A DNA stretch of 64,000 bases from a bacterium. Lineage in GTDB: Bacteria; UBP6; UBA1177. Shown here piece after piece: positions 34,577-42,310 of this stretch. The notes below the pieces were generated by a model. That model was given only the letters and a program-made list of their open reading frames with translations, was not told the DNA's origin and did not search any database. The DNA lies in assembly GCA_017538365.1 (NCBI GenBank), contig JAFYIZ010000041.1:36039-100038 (forward strand), in the 5' to 3' direction. The position numbers and the translations under genes were made by a program. Within the stretch, counting starts at the first letter, position 1. Each line of letters begins with the position of its first letter.

Positions 34577-35818
34577 TTACAGACCACTTAATATCATATT
34601 AAGAGTAAGCTGTTCATTATTCGGCTTTTCGTTATCATTTCTCTGAACTGACTCACAAGTCCAGAAACCATTCTTTTTTCTTAGCGCAAGCGCATCATCT
34701 GTAAATAGATGATTTTTCTCTTCACAAACCTTTTGAAGTTGTAAAACATCTTTTTCCGGATGCAACAACCTTTGTTTAATAATCTCACAATCACCTAATT
34801 CAGTACCTATCCATCTACGCTTAAGCATTTGAGCTACAGCATATGTTGTTCCACTTCCTCCAAAAGGATCAAAGATCACATCTCCAGGATTAGTAGACAT
34901 AGAAATAACCCTATCAAGAAGTTTAACAGAAAGTTCGTTGTATTTTCTGTTTTTACTATTTCTGTGACGTACTGGATAGATGTCGCTCCAAACATCAGAA
35001 ACATTCACTCCTGCAGGATTCATTTTGGCCTTGTATCCACCATAATCTTTAAGTTCTCCGCCACAATGCCTACAAATCTGCATTGGGATTCTCTGATTAT
35101 TAAACGTATTTGCCTTTGTACCTTTTATAAAAGAAATAAGACCATAGTGCGCCGGATAAAGACGAGATTGAATTGGAAGACTAAACTTCATATCTACCGC
35201 AATCCAATCCCAAAAGGTTAATTGTTTACTCAAATGACCTGCAATATAGACACACCACTTAGGAATATTGTAGATAAAGATCCTTCCACCCGGCTTAAGA
35301 ATCCTAACACATTCATCTATCCATTGATAGGTCCAGTTTAAATAGTCAGAAGTTGTCAAATTATCATCCACGCCGGAATCATAAGTTTTGCCAAGATTAA
35401 ACGGAGGATCAGCAAATACCATATCGACACAATTACTAGAAAGAGTATTTAAAACTTTTATGCAATCTTCATTATAAAGCTTTCCATATTCATTCTCAAA
35501 AAACGGAGCAACACTTGAGATATTCTCTTCCTCATCTGGGGAAAGTAATCCTGCAATACGAGAGATGTTTTCAAAAAAAGAGTTTTGATATTTTTCTGGA
35601 ATTCTTCCAAGAGCAAGAGCAATCTCTAATTCTGTCATATTAAGAAAAGAAAGGACGCTATCCTGTAATTCACTTGGAATATAAGCACTATTCTGAAGCT
35701 CTTCAATCTGAGTTTTCTTTATATCGCGCTGACGGAAATACGCATACATCTCATCCAGTGAAATATTTTTCCGTTTTGCATGATTTATAAGCAAATCAAA
35801 CACTGTAAAAAAGCGCAT
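34577..35818 (-). CDS. BamHI-type DNA methyltransferase
   Basis: The 413-residue amino-methyltransferase has motif IV as VFADPPFNLGKTY before motif I as IFDPFGGSGTT, which is the beta-class order. A target-recognition region between them includes a CRHCGGELKDYGG zinc-finger-like element. The neighbouring endonuclease is a close BamHI homologue and the layout (methyltransferase divergent from a small regulator and the nuclease) is the same, so this should be the matching modification enzyme. M.BamHI makes N4-methylcytosine in GGATCC; the motif alone cannot tell N4-cytosine from N6-adenine. The gene is visibly more A+T-rich than its surroundings, a sign of transfer. Confidence 0.85.
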   Translation of the reverse strand: MRFFTVFDLLINHAKRKNISLDEMYAYFRQRDIKKTQIEELQNSAYIPSELQDSVLSFLNMTELEIALALGRIPEKYQNSFFENISRIAGLLSPDEEENISSVAPFFENEYGKLYNEDCIKVLNTLSSNCVDMVFADPPFNLGKTYDSGVDDNLTTSDYLNWTYQWIDECVRILKPGGRIFIYNIPKWCVYIAGHLSKQLTFWDWIAVDMKFSLPIQSRLYPAHYGLISFIKGTKANTFNNQRIPMQICRHCGGELKDYGGYKAKMNPAGVNVSDVWSDIYPVRHRNSKNRKYNELSVKLLDRVISMSTNPGDVIFDPFGGSGTTYAVAQMLKRRWIGTELGDCEIIKQRLLHPEKDVLQLQKVCEEKNHLFTDDALALRKKNGFWTCESVQRNDNEKPNNEQLTLNMILSGL

Positions 35819-35841
35819 TTCAGTCCTCCGCGTAACTCATC

Positions 35842-35867
35842 GTCTGTAGACTTAAAGTCTGTATAAA
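35842..35867 (+). promoter_or_regulatory. C-box operator and -10 box of the C-R operon
   Basis: AGACTT-A-AAGTCT (35848-35860) is a perfect palindrome with the GACT/AGTC arms typical of restriction-modification C-boxes. A further GTCT at 35842-35845 makes an overlapping half-site with AGAC. TATAAA (35862-35867) follows at once, so bound C protein would touch the polymerase at the C-R promoter. Confidence 0.65.
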
Positions 35868-35908
35868 ATATATTTTATTGTATTTGAATGTCAATAGGAG
35901 AAATAACT

Positions 35909-36124
35909 ATGAGTGACACTTTGAGGGAAATTTTTGGAAACAACATAAGAGAAATTCGTCTCTTGAAGCAATTGTCTCAAGAAGATCTAGCATATTTATG
36001 CGGACTTCATCGAACCTACATTTCTGATATTGAACGAGGAAACAGAAATGTCTCAATTGATAATATAGAAAAAATTGCAAAAGCCCTCGGCATTAAGCCA
36101 TCTATTTTATTGGAGAAACACTAA
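35909..36124 (+). CDS. Restriction-modification controller protein (C protein)
   Basis: This 71-residue single-domain XRE-type helix-turn-helix protein has QLSQEDLAYLCGLHRTYISDIERGNRNVS as its DNA-binding core and IEKIAKALGIKPSILL after it. Its size and position match C proteins that first delay and then boost endonuclease synthesis. I choose the ATG at 35909 because AGGAG lies eight bases upstream; an ATG at 35888 has none. The stop overlaps the endonuclease start (TAATG). Confidence 0.9.
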   Translation: MSDTLREIFGNNIREIRLLKQLSQEDLAYLCGLHRTYISDIERGNRNVSIDNIEKIAKALGIKPSILLEKH

Positions 36125-36762
36125 TGCGAGTCCTGAAAAAATTCACCTATATTTCGCCAAAGGCAAAAAACCTTATGCAAGCAAATGAACTGGCCAAACA
36201 AGCGTTCTCTGAAATTAAAGAAGCTATCCTCAAAAATTGCACTGACGATTCTGGAAAGTTCACGATCAACTCTTCTGAAAAAAACTGTAACGGTGTTGTA
36301 CCAGTTAAAGAAGGAATATATCGTTATTTAGAAGAGTGTTGTGAATGGTTTAGAGAAAAACCCCTTGCATATTTTGAGAATGCTAAAAAAGGTGGCCCAA
36401 TTGATGTTTATAAAGAATTTGGAGACAAAAATAATCCATTTAGTGTTGGACTTGAGTTTGAGACCGGTAATATATCTTCTGCTCACAGATCAATGAACAA
36501 ACTTCTTCTGGGAATACAACACGAAGATCTTCAAATGGCGTTTTTAATTATGCCAATAAAAAAGTTAGCACATTACTTAACTGATCGAATTGCAAACTAT
36601 GAGGAACTTGCTCCATATTTCCTCCTATTAGAAAATTTTCCTTTTGTTGTTTTCGGATTCGATGCAGACAATTATGATGAAAATAAGGAGACTACACCTC
36701 CTTTCCCCAAGGGCAAGGATGGCATGTCTCAACGTAACATTCGAAAGTGGCAAAATCATTAA
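36124..36762 (+). CDS. BamHI-like type II restriction endonuclease
   Basis: The 212-residue protein is alignable end to end with BamHI (213 residues), including FTINSSEKNCNGVVPVKE, REKPL, KKGGPIDVYKEF, GLEFETGNISSAHRSMNKLL and YLTDRIANYEEL. The catalytic acids fall at the same numbers: D94, E111, E113, with E78 equivalent to BamHI E77. The base-reading residues known in BamHI are also present at the same positions: N116, S118, R122, D154 and R155. I therefore predict cleavage of GGATCC. The C-terminus is about four residues shorter after RKWQNH. The gene is coupled to the C gene and is A+T-rich. Confidence 0.92.
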   Translation: MRVLKKFTYISPKAKNLMQANELAKQAFSEIKEAILKNCTDDSGKFTINSSEKNCNGVVPVKEGIYRYLEECCEWFREKPLAYFENAKKGGPIDVYKEFGDKNNPFSVGLEFETGNISSAHRSMNKLLLGIQHEDLQMAFLIMPIKKLAHYLTDRIANYEELAPYFLLLENFPFVVFGFDADNYDENKETTPPFPKGKDGMSQRNIRKWQNH

Positions 36763-36863
36763 GTTTAGAGCCGAAACTTTGATCCAATCTAAATATACAT
36801 TATCTGAAGTTAAAATGGTCAGAACCAGCAACAAACAAAAAAACTCATATTTTTCCCAAAGTA

Positions 36864-36891
36864 GTTGTAAAATCGAAAATAATCTTTATTA
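36864..36891 (+). promoter_or_regulatory. Possible promoter of mrp
   Basis: TTGTAA (36864-36869), 16 bases, TATTAT (36886-36891), followed by GCCCG; the mrp start is 31 bases downstream. The rest of the 36763-36921 gap holds no gene. Confidence 0.4.
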
Positions 36892-36921
36892 TTGCCCGTT
36901 TTTAGTTGATTGGAGGCAGTT

Positions 36922-37806
36922 ATGACTGAAGAAAAACATTCGTGTGAAAGTTGCACAAGCACTACCTGCAGTGCTAAAAAAAGAATGGAAAACGAAAACG
37001 ACGAGCAGTTTCTTGCCAGACAGGAGATCAAAAAGAATCTCTGCAAAATCAAAAACAAGATTCTCGTCATGTCGGGCAAAGGCGGTGTCGGCAAAAGTTC
37101 CGTTGCTGTAAACATTGCGATGGCTCTCGCAATGGACGGCAAGACTGTCGGTCTTCTCGATATCGACCTGCACGGACCGAGCATTCCGACTATGTTCGGG
37201 CTCAAAGACGGCAGAATAAATGTCGAAAACAACAAATTCCAGCCGATAACTTTCGGTGCGCTTAAAATCATGTCGGTCGGCTTTTTCCTTCAGGAATCGG
37301 ACGATGCGATAATCTGGAGAGGACCTATCAAACACGGAATGATCCAGCAGTTCTTCAAAGACGTAGACTGGGGCACCCTGGATTATCTCGTAATCGATTC
37401 GCCTCCCGGAACCGGCGACGAGCTTCTTTCGCTCATCAACACCGTTGAAGATCTCACCGGCGCAGTCCTCGTTACGACTCCTCAGGAAGTCGCTGCAGCT
37501 GATGTCAGAAAGTCTGTCAACTTCTGCGAAAAAGCACGCATCAAAGTTCTCGGAATAGTTGAAAATATGAGCGGTTTTGTCTGCCCTCACTGCGGAAAGG
37601 TCACCGAGATCTTCAAAGCAGCGGGTGCCGGAAAACAGATTGCCGAAAAATTCAACCTGAAACTGCTCGGAAAAATACCGCTTGATCCCGCTGTAGGCGA
37701 TTCAGGCGACTCCGGACTTCCGCTTGTCTATGCGCACAGCGAAAGCCCGACTGCAAAAGAGTTCGAATCTGTCACAAGGCAGATCGAGGATATTTGTGAA
37801 ATTTAA
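36922..37806 (+). CDS. mrp: Mrp/NBP35-family iron-sulfur cluster carrier ATPase
   Basis: The 294-residue P-loop protein has the deviant Walker A MSGKGGVGKSSVAVNIA, a LLDIDLHGPSIPTMFGL element, DYLVIDSPPGTGDELLS and the C-terminal cluster-binding GFVCPHCGK. Mrp proteins bind and transfer Fe-S clusters in the cytoplasm. The N-terminus adds a short Cys-containing lead (CESCTSTTCSAKK) that may form another metal site, as in eukaryotic NBP35. The ATG at 36922 has GGAGG upstream. The ZnuA-like gene starts 17 bases after its stop. Confidence 0.92.
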   Translation: MTEEKHSCESCTSTTCSAKKRMENENDEQFLARQEIKKNLCKIKNKILVMSGKGGVGKSSVAVNIAMALAMDGKTVGLLDIDLHGPSIPTMFGLKDGRINVENNKFQPITFGALKIMSVGFFLQESDDAIIWRGPIKHGMIQQFFKDVDWGTLDYLVIDSPPGTGDELLSLINTVEDLTGAVLVTTPQEVAAADVRKSVNFCEKARIKVLGIVENMSGFVCPHCGKVTEIFKAAGAGKQIAEKFNLKLLGKIPLDPAVGDSGDSGLPLVYAHSESPTAKEFESVTRQIEDICEI

Positions 37807-37823
37807 TTGATGGAGAATGTCTC

Positions 37824-39398
37824 ATGAAAAAGATTTTTATGCTGATTTTGGCACTTTTTGCTTTGATTTCGTGCGGAGAAAAAACTTCTGCAAACAGCGA
37901 GGCAACGGCCAGTAGTCAGATAAAAAAACGAGACATCCTCAATGTAACAGCCAGTATTCCGCCGCAGGCTTTCATCATAAAGTCTGTCGGCAAAGATAAA
38001 GTCAAAGTCAACGTCATGCTGCCGCCGTCATCGGCCCCCGAAACTTACGAACCTGGTCCGCAAAAAATGGCAGATCTCAAAGATTCGACCGTTTACTTCA
38101 AAGGCGGGCTTCCCTTCGAAGGTTTCTTCCTTGAACGCCTGGCTAAAGACTACAAAAATGTCCGTTTCGCAGACATGATGAAAGGGATAAACTTCCGCAA
38201 AATGGAAGGACATTTCCATCCTCACCATCACTGCGACAAAGCCTGTGCCGAGGGCTGTGCAGACTGCAAATGCGGCTGCAAGGAAGGCAAGGAATGCGGA
38301 TGCAAACACGGCGAAAAACTTGAAAAAGAAGAATGCGGCGAAGATGCATGTGCTCTTCCGGAACTTGATGCTCCGTCAGAAAACCACGAACACAAGCACT
38401 GCGGCAAAGCATGCGCCGAAGCATGTGCCGACTGCAAATGCGGCTGCAAGGAAGGCAAAGAGTGCGCTTGTCACCACGGTGAGAAAGGCTGCTGCGGTGG
38501 AGACAAAGGCTGCGAAGGCTGCGAAAACTGCAAGTGCGGATGCAAAGACGGCAAGGGCTGTGACTGCAAAGACGGTAAAGGCTGTGCCGACTGCAAATGC
38601 GGTTGCAAAGAAGGCAAAGAGTGTGCTTGTCACCACGGTGAAAAAGGCTGCTGCGGTGGAGACAAAGGCTGCGAAGGCTGCGAAAACTGCAAGTGCGGAT
38701 GTAAAGACGGCAAGGGCTGCGACTGCAAAGACGGTAAAGGTTGTGCCGACTGTAAATGCGGTTGCAAAGAAGGCAAAGAGTGTGCTTGTCACCACGGCGA
38801 CAAAGGCTGCTGCGGTGGAGACAAAGGCTGCGAAGGCTGCGAAAAAGGTTGCTGCCATCACGGAAAACCGCCGTTCCCGCCGATGCCGGGACATTTCCCC
38901 GAAATGCACGATCCGCATGTATGGCTCGATCCGATGAACCTTCTCGTTATGACCGACAACACCGTTGCCGAGCTTTCCGAAGTCGATCCTGAAAATGCGG
39001 CGTTCTACCGCGAAAACGGCGAAGCACTGAAAGCCGAGATCAAAAAAGTGAACGATGAAGTTGCAGCTCAGCTTAAAGATGTTGAAGGAAAAAGTTTTGT
39101 AGTCCACCACCCCGCTTTCGGATATTTTGCAGAAAGATTCGGTCTCAAACAGGTTCCGCTTGAAATCGAAGGAAAGGAACCGGGCGCAGTAGACATGGCG
39201 AAAGTTGTTGATTTTATCAAGAAAAACAACGCAAAAGCGGTATTTATGCAGGCGCAGATCCCCGATTCCGTCATTAAATCGGTGGCAGAAGAGACGAAAG
39301 TCCGCGTTATTACTCTTGATCCTTTGAAGGAAAATGTTCTCGAAAATATCAGAGAGACCGCTAGTGAGATAAAAGGAGCTTTGGTTGATGAAAAGTAG
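37824..39398 (+). CDS. znuA: ZnuA-like metal-binding lipoprotein with a metallothionein-like insertion
   Basis: The 524-residue lipoprotein (MKKIFMLILALFALISC) has the two lobes of a cluster A-I zinc/manganese substrate-binding protein: PPSSAPETYEPGPQKMADLK and PFEGFFLERLA in the first, and HDPHVWLDPMNLLVM, VVHHPAFGYFAERFGL and VITLDPLKENV in the second. Between them, residues about 130-352 are a huge insertion rich in Cys, His, Lys and Gly, made of CKCGCKEGKEC, CHHGEKGCCGG and CEGCENCKCGC units; ordinary ZnuA proteins have only a short His loop there. The first lobe has Glu where many relatives have a ligand His. No permease or ATPase gene adjoins. Likely role: periplasmic zinc or other thiophilic metal capture. 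Confidence 0.85.
   Translation: MKKIFMLILALFALISCGEKTSANSEATASSQIKKRDILNVTASIPPQAFIIKSVGKDKVKVNVMLPPSSAPETYEPGPQKMADLKDSTVYFKGGLPFEGFFLERLAKDYKNVRFADMMKGINFRKMEGHFHPHHHCDKACAEGCADCKCGCKEGKECGCKHGEKLEKEECGEDACALPELDAPSENHEHKHCGKACAEACADCKCGCKEGKECACHHGEKGCCGGDKGCEGCENCKCGCKDGKGCDCKDGKGCADCKCGCKEGKECACHHGEKGCCGGDKGCEGCENCKCGCKDGKGCDCKDGKGCADCKCGCKEGKECACHHGDKGCCGGDKGCEGCEKGCCHHGKPPFPPMPGHFPEMHDPHVWLDPMNLLVMTDNTVAELSEVDPENAAFYRENGEALKAEIKKVNDEVAAQLKDVEGKSFVVHHPAFGYFAERFGLKQVPLEIEGKEPGAVDMAKVVDFIKKNNAKAVFMQAQIPDSVIKSVAEETKVRVITLDPLKENVLENIRETASEIKGALVDEK
38424..38860 (+). repeat. 159-bp in-frame tandem repeat in the znuA-like gene
   Basis: The word TGTGCCGACTG recurs at 38424, 38583 and 38742 (TGTGCCGACTG with one later variant base), exactly 159 bases (53 codons) apart. 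Two full units and a partial third are nearly identical at the DNA level, which points to recent duplication or gene conversion. Confidence 0.85.
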
Positions 39399-40149
39399 TA
39401 ATTTTGCTAAAAAAATTCTGTTTATTCCTCTGTTTTCGGCACTTGCTTTGTTTGTTGCATGCGGCAGCTCGGATAAAGAAGAAGATACGACTGACAGCGG
39501 CGTAGTTTCGGATGAAGATTCAACCGATGATGCAGAGCCCTCCGGCGACACCGATTCGGAACCGACTGAAGAAACCGATACGGCGACTGATGACAATTCA
39601 ACCGATGATTCGGATGAACCTGCGGGAGATACAGATTCCGACACCGAACCTGAACCTACCGACGAACCTGATCCGGAATTTGAACAAAATTCGGAAGGCT
39701 GCACGATGATCGAAGTCCCGAAAATAACGATGGGCGGTGCTTACGCCGACGAAATCAACGGCTATTTGTCTCCGGCTATGGGCGGGAACGCTATCGACAT
39801 CATCAGAATTTACCTGTTAGGTGACATCAAAGAAGGAACATACGAGCTCGGAACCGGTCTCAACGAAACTTACATGAACTGCGAGCAGTGCGTTTCGGTC
39901 TGGATTGATGCAGAATTAGGGGTTGCAGATGAATACTATTTCCAGACTCACGGAACTATGACGATAACGGAAGTCAAGGATGTCGAAGGTATAAACAGAA
40001 CAGTCGGCAGAATCAGAAACCTTATTCTGAAACAGGCAGAAACAGACGAATATATGTCCGATTTTACACTTATTCCCGACGGCAAGTGCATTGCTGCAGA
40101 AATAGTCGAATGGGATACGACGAACACTCCCAACAATTCAGGCGATTAG
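39388..40149 (+). CDS. Acidic-linker lipoprotein of unknown function
   Basis: The 253-residue lipoprotein has the signal MKSSNFAKKILFIPLFSALALFVAC, then GSSDKEEDTTD and an Asp/Glu/Thr/Pro linker (to about 100). A compact beta-rich domain of 150 residues follows, with TMIEVPKITMGGAYADE, a CEQC pair and a regular SVWIDAELGVADEYYF segment. No family is recognised. AAGGAG is nine bases before the ATG at 39388, which overlaps the end of the znuA-like gene, so expression is probably coupled to it. Confidence 0.7.
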   Translation: MKSSNFAKKILFIPLFSALALFVACGSSDKEEDTTDSGVVSDEDSTDDAEPSGDTDSEPTEETDTATDDNSTDDSDEPAGDTDSDTEPEPTDEPDPEFEQNSEGCTMIEVPKITMGGAYADEINGYLSPAMGGNAIDIIRIYLLGDIKEGTYELGTGLNETYMNCEQCVSVWIDAELGVADEYYFQTHGTMTITEVKDVEGINRTVGRIRNLILKQAETDEYMSDFTLIPDGKCIAAEIVEWDTTNTPNNSGD

Positions 40150-40167
40150 TCTCAACAGTTTGAAATC

Positions 40168-41625
40168 ATGAGCTTTTTTCTTATTTTTCTTTTCATTTTT
40201 TCGTTACAGACGCTCTCTGACAGCGACAATTTCTATCTCATTTTTGAAAGCTCGGACGAAAACCCGACTTTTTCATCGTATCGCCTGAACAACCCCGAAA
40301 GAATCATTTTCGAAGCAAGCGGAACTTTCAAAGACACCGATATTGCAGAGTTGCCTGAAATGGTGAAATCTGTCGAAAAAAGCGTTTCGGGCGGAATGAC
40401 GCGATTCATATTTTTTGTTGAATCCGGAGCTCAGTACACTTTTTTCAACCGCAAAGGAACAATAATCATGGGCTTAAGCCGGACACTTTTTCTCGACGAT
40501 GAAAATTTTGACTCGATTATAGCGAAATTCGCGGAAAAAAGAGAAGCAGAACGGCTGGCACTTGCTGAAAAAGAGCGGAAAATCGAAGAAGAACGCTTAG
40601 CTGAAGAAAACAGACGGCTTGAAGAAGAAAAACGGCTTGCTGAACTCAAAAAAGCGGAAGAAGAGAAGCGACTTGCTGAGGAAAAACGCATAGCCGAAGA
40701 AAAGAGATTTGCCGAACTTCAAAAAGCCGAGGAAGAAAAGCGGATTGCCGAAGAGAAACGTGTCGCAGAACTTAAAAAAGCTGAAGAAGAAAAGCGCCGC
40801 CTCGCAGAGAAAAGAGAGGCCGAACTTGTCAATTCTCTTATGAACGAACTTGCTGAAGAAGAACATTTAGCCGAAGAAAAACGGATCGCGGAACTCAAAA
40901 AAGCTGAGGAAGAAAGACGGATCGCCGAGGAAAAACGCTTGGCTGAAGAAAAGAGAATTGCTGAAGAGAAACGGATCGCGGAGCTCAAAAAAGCGGAAGA
41001 AGAAAAACGTTTGGCCGAGGAAAAACGCATAGCTGAAGAAAAGAGGCTTGAGGAGCTCAAAAAAGCCGAAGAAGAGAAACGTTTAGCCGAAGAAAAGCGG
41101 CTTGCCGAGCTCAAAAAAGCGGAAGAAGAAAAACGGCTTGCCGAGCTTCAGAAAGCCGAAGAAGAGAAACGTCTGGCTGAACGCAAAAAAGCGGTCAGAT
41201 CGGAAGACGGTGAAATACGCCAGCTTAAAGTCGTAAAAGCTGAAAAAGAACCGACTCTGAGCGAAAAACTGCCCGATCTTCCAGTCACAAAGCTGGCAAA
41301 GAAAGGAAAGCTGAAAAACATTTTCTTCAGAAAATTCCCGGAATTCAGCCGGATAACGATAGAACTTGACGGCGAAGTTGACTATCAGTTCAGGGAAATA
41401 ACCGGCGGATTCGTCATCGACGTTCATAACTTCGACAAAATTCCTCAGTATTTGCTTAACATTATCGATACACGAGCTTTCAAGGCCGAGGTTTCATACA
41501 TTTATCCGAAAAAAGTGGACGGTGTTTTGAAAATCTACATAAAAACCGATCCGGGAATGGCTGTCAGGAAGAGCAAAGACAAAAAATATGTCAACTTTGA
41601 CTTTTTCAAGCCGACAATCGAATAA
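40168..41625 (+). CDS. AMIN-like domain protein with a long charged helix
   Basis: The 485-residue protein starts with a signal-like segment (FFLIFLFIFSLQTLS) and an AMIN-like beta domain (SSYRLNNPERIIFEASG). Residues about 125-350 are repeats of EEKRLAEEKRIAELKKAE, a Glu/Lys/Arg/Ala pattern that would form a very long single helix or coiled coil. A second AMIN-like domain ends the protein (FRKFPEFSRITIELDGEVDYQ, GGFVIDVHNF). AMIN domains bind peptidoglycan and target envelope machinery such as secretins or amidases. A TolA-like spanning role is plausible. The ribosome site is weak. Confidence 0.65.
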   Translation: MSFFLIFLFIFSLQTLSDSDNFYLIFESSDENPTFSSYRLNNPERIIFEASGTFKDTDIAELPEMVKSVEKSVSGGMTRFIFFVESGAQYTFFNRKGTIIMGLSRTLFLDDENFDSIIAKFAEKREAERLALAEKERKIEEERLAEENRRLEEEKRLAELKKAEEEKRLAEEKRIAEEKRFAELQKAEEEKRIAEEKRVAELKKAEEEKRRLAEKREAELVNSLMNELAEEEHLAEEKRIAELKKAEEERRIAEEKRLAEEKRIAEEKRIAELKKAEEEKRLAEEKRIAEEKRLEELKKAEEEKRLAEEKRLAELKKAEEEKRLAELQKAEEEKRLAERKKAVRSEDGEIRQLKVVKAEKEPTLSEKLPDLPVTKLAKKGKLKNIFFRKFPEFSRITIELDGEVDYQFREITGGFVIDVHNFDKIPQYLLNIIDTRAFKAEVSYIYPKKVDGVLKIYIKTDPGMAVRKSKDKKYVNFDFFKPTIE

Positions 41626-41745
41626 AAAAACAACCGTTCTCCCCTATTTTATTGCCAAATTCTTTGCACTTTTTTCATAAATCTTTAAAATATTGCGATT
41701 TTGAGATGAAATCTCGATTTGATAAATATTTCGGAGGAGAAAAAA

Positions 41746-42282
41746 ATGGCAGTTCAAAAAGGTGACAAAGTGGCGATCCACTACATCGGACGCTTGAAAG
41801 ACGGAAGCGAATTCGACAATTCCTACGAAAACGGCGAACCGATAAAGTTCGAAGTCGGCGGCGGAATGGTCATCCCGGGCTTTGAAGACGGCGTTATCGG
41901 AATGGAAATCGGCGACAAAAAAACGATTGTAATCCCGCCGGAACAGGCTTACGGCGAAAGAGACGAGCGTTATGTATTTGAAGTCGGCAAAGGGGAATTC
42001 CCGAAAGACGCGGACATTCACGTAGGAGCGATTTTCCAGATGCAGGGCGAACACGGTGAAGTTATTCCGGTTGTGATTTCGAAAATCGAAGGAGACACCG
42101 TTTCTCTTGATGCGAACCATCCGCTTGCAGGAAAAGAACTTACTTTTGAGATGGAACTCGTCGCAACAGGCGTTGAAATCCCTCACCATCACTGCGGATG
42201 CGGCTGTGAAGAGTGCGGAGACGACTGTGACGACCACGACTGCGGAGACGACTGCGGTTGCGGCTGCGGACATCATCACTAA
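41746..42282 (+). CDS. slyD: SlyD-like FKBP peptidyl-prolyl isomerase with metal-binding tail
   Basis: The 178-residue protein has the FKBP core with the inserted IF domain (KGDKVAIHYIGRLKDGSEFDNS, VIPGFEDGVIGMEIGDKKTIVIPPEQAYGER, and the DANHPLAGKELTFEMEL end). It then carries a His/Cys/Asp tail of about 30 residues (PHHHCGCGCEECGDDCDDH and on to GCGHHH). In E. coli SlyD such a tail delivers nickel to hydrogenase maturation and gives the protein its metal affinity. The tail here is more Cys-rich than usual. I choose the ATG at 41746, with GGAGGAG upstream. Confidence 0.9.
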   Translation: MAVQKGDKVAIHYIGRLKDGSEFDNSYENGEPIKFEVGGGMVIPGFEDGVIGMEIGDKKTIVIPPEQAYGERDERYVFEVGKGEFPKDADIHVGAIFQMQGEHGEVIPVVISKIEGDTVSLDANHPLAGKELTFEMELVATGVEIPHHHCGCGCEECGDDCDDHDCGDDCGCGCGHHH

Positions 42283-42310
42283 TTTTTGAATATTTTACGG
42301 AGGTTTTTTT

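Noticed and set aside
38376-39704. A 442-residue minus-strand frame opposite the znuA-like gene
   Set aside because: It arises from the repeated Cys/Gly/Lys codons on the plus strand and has no start signals; the plus-strand protein has recognisable lobes on both sides.
40431-41114. Minus-strand Ser-rich frames opposite the charged helix
   Set aside because: They are complements of the EEKR(L/I)AE repeat and have no independent evidence.
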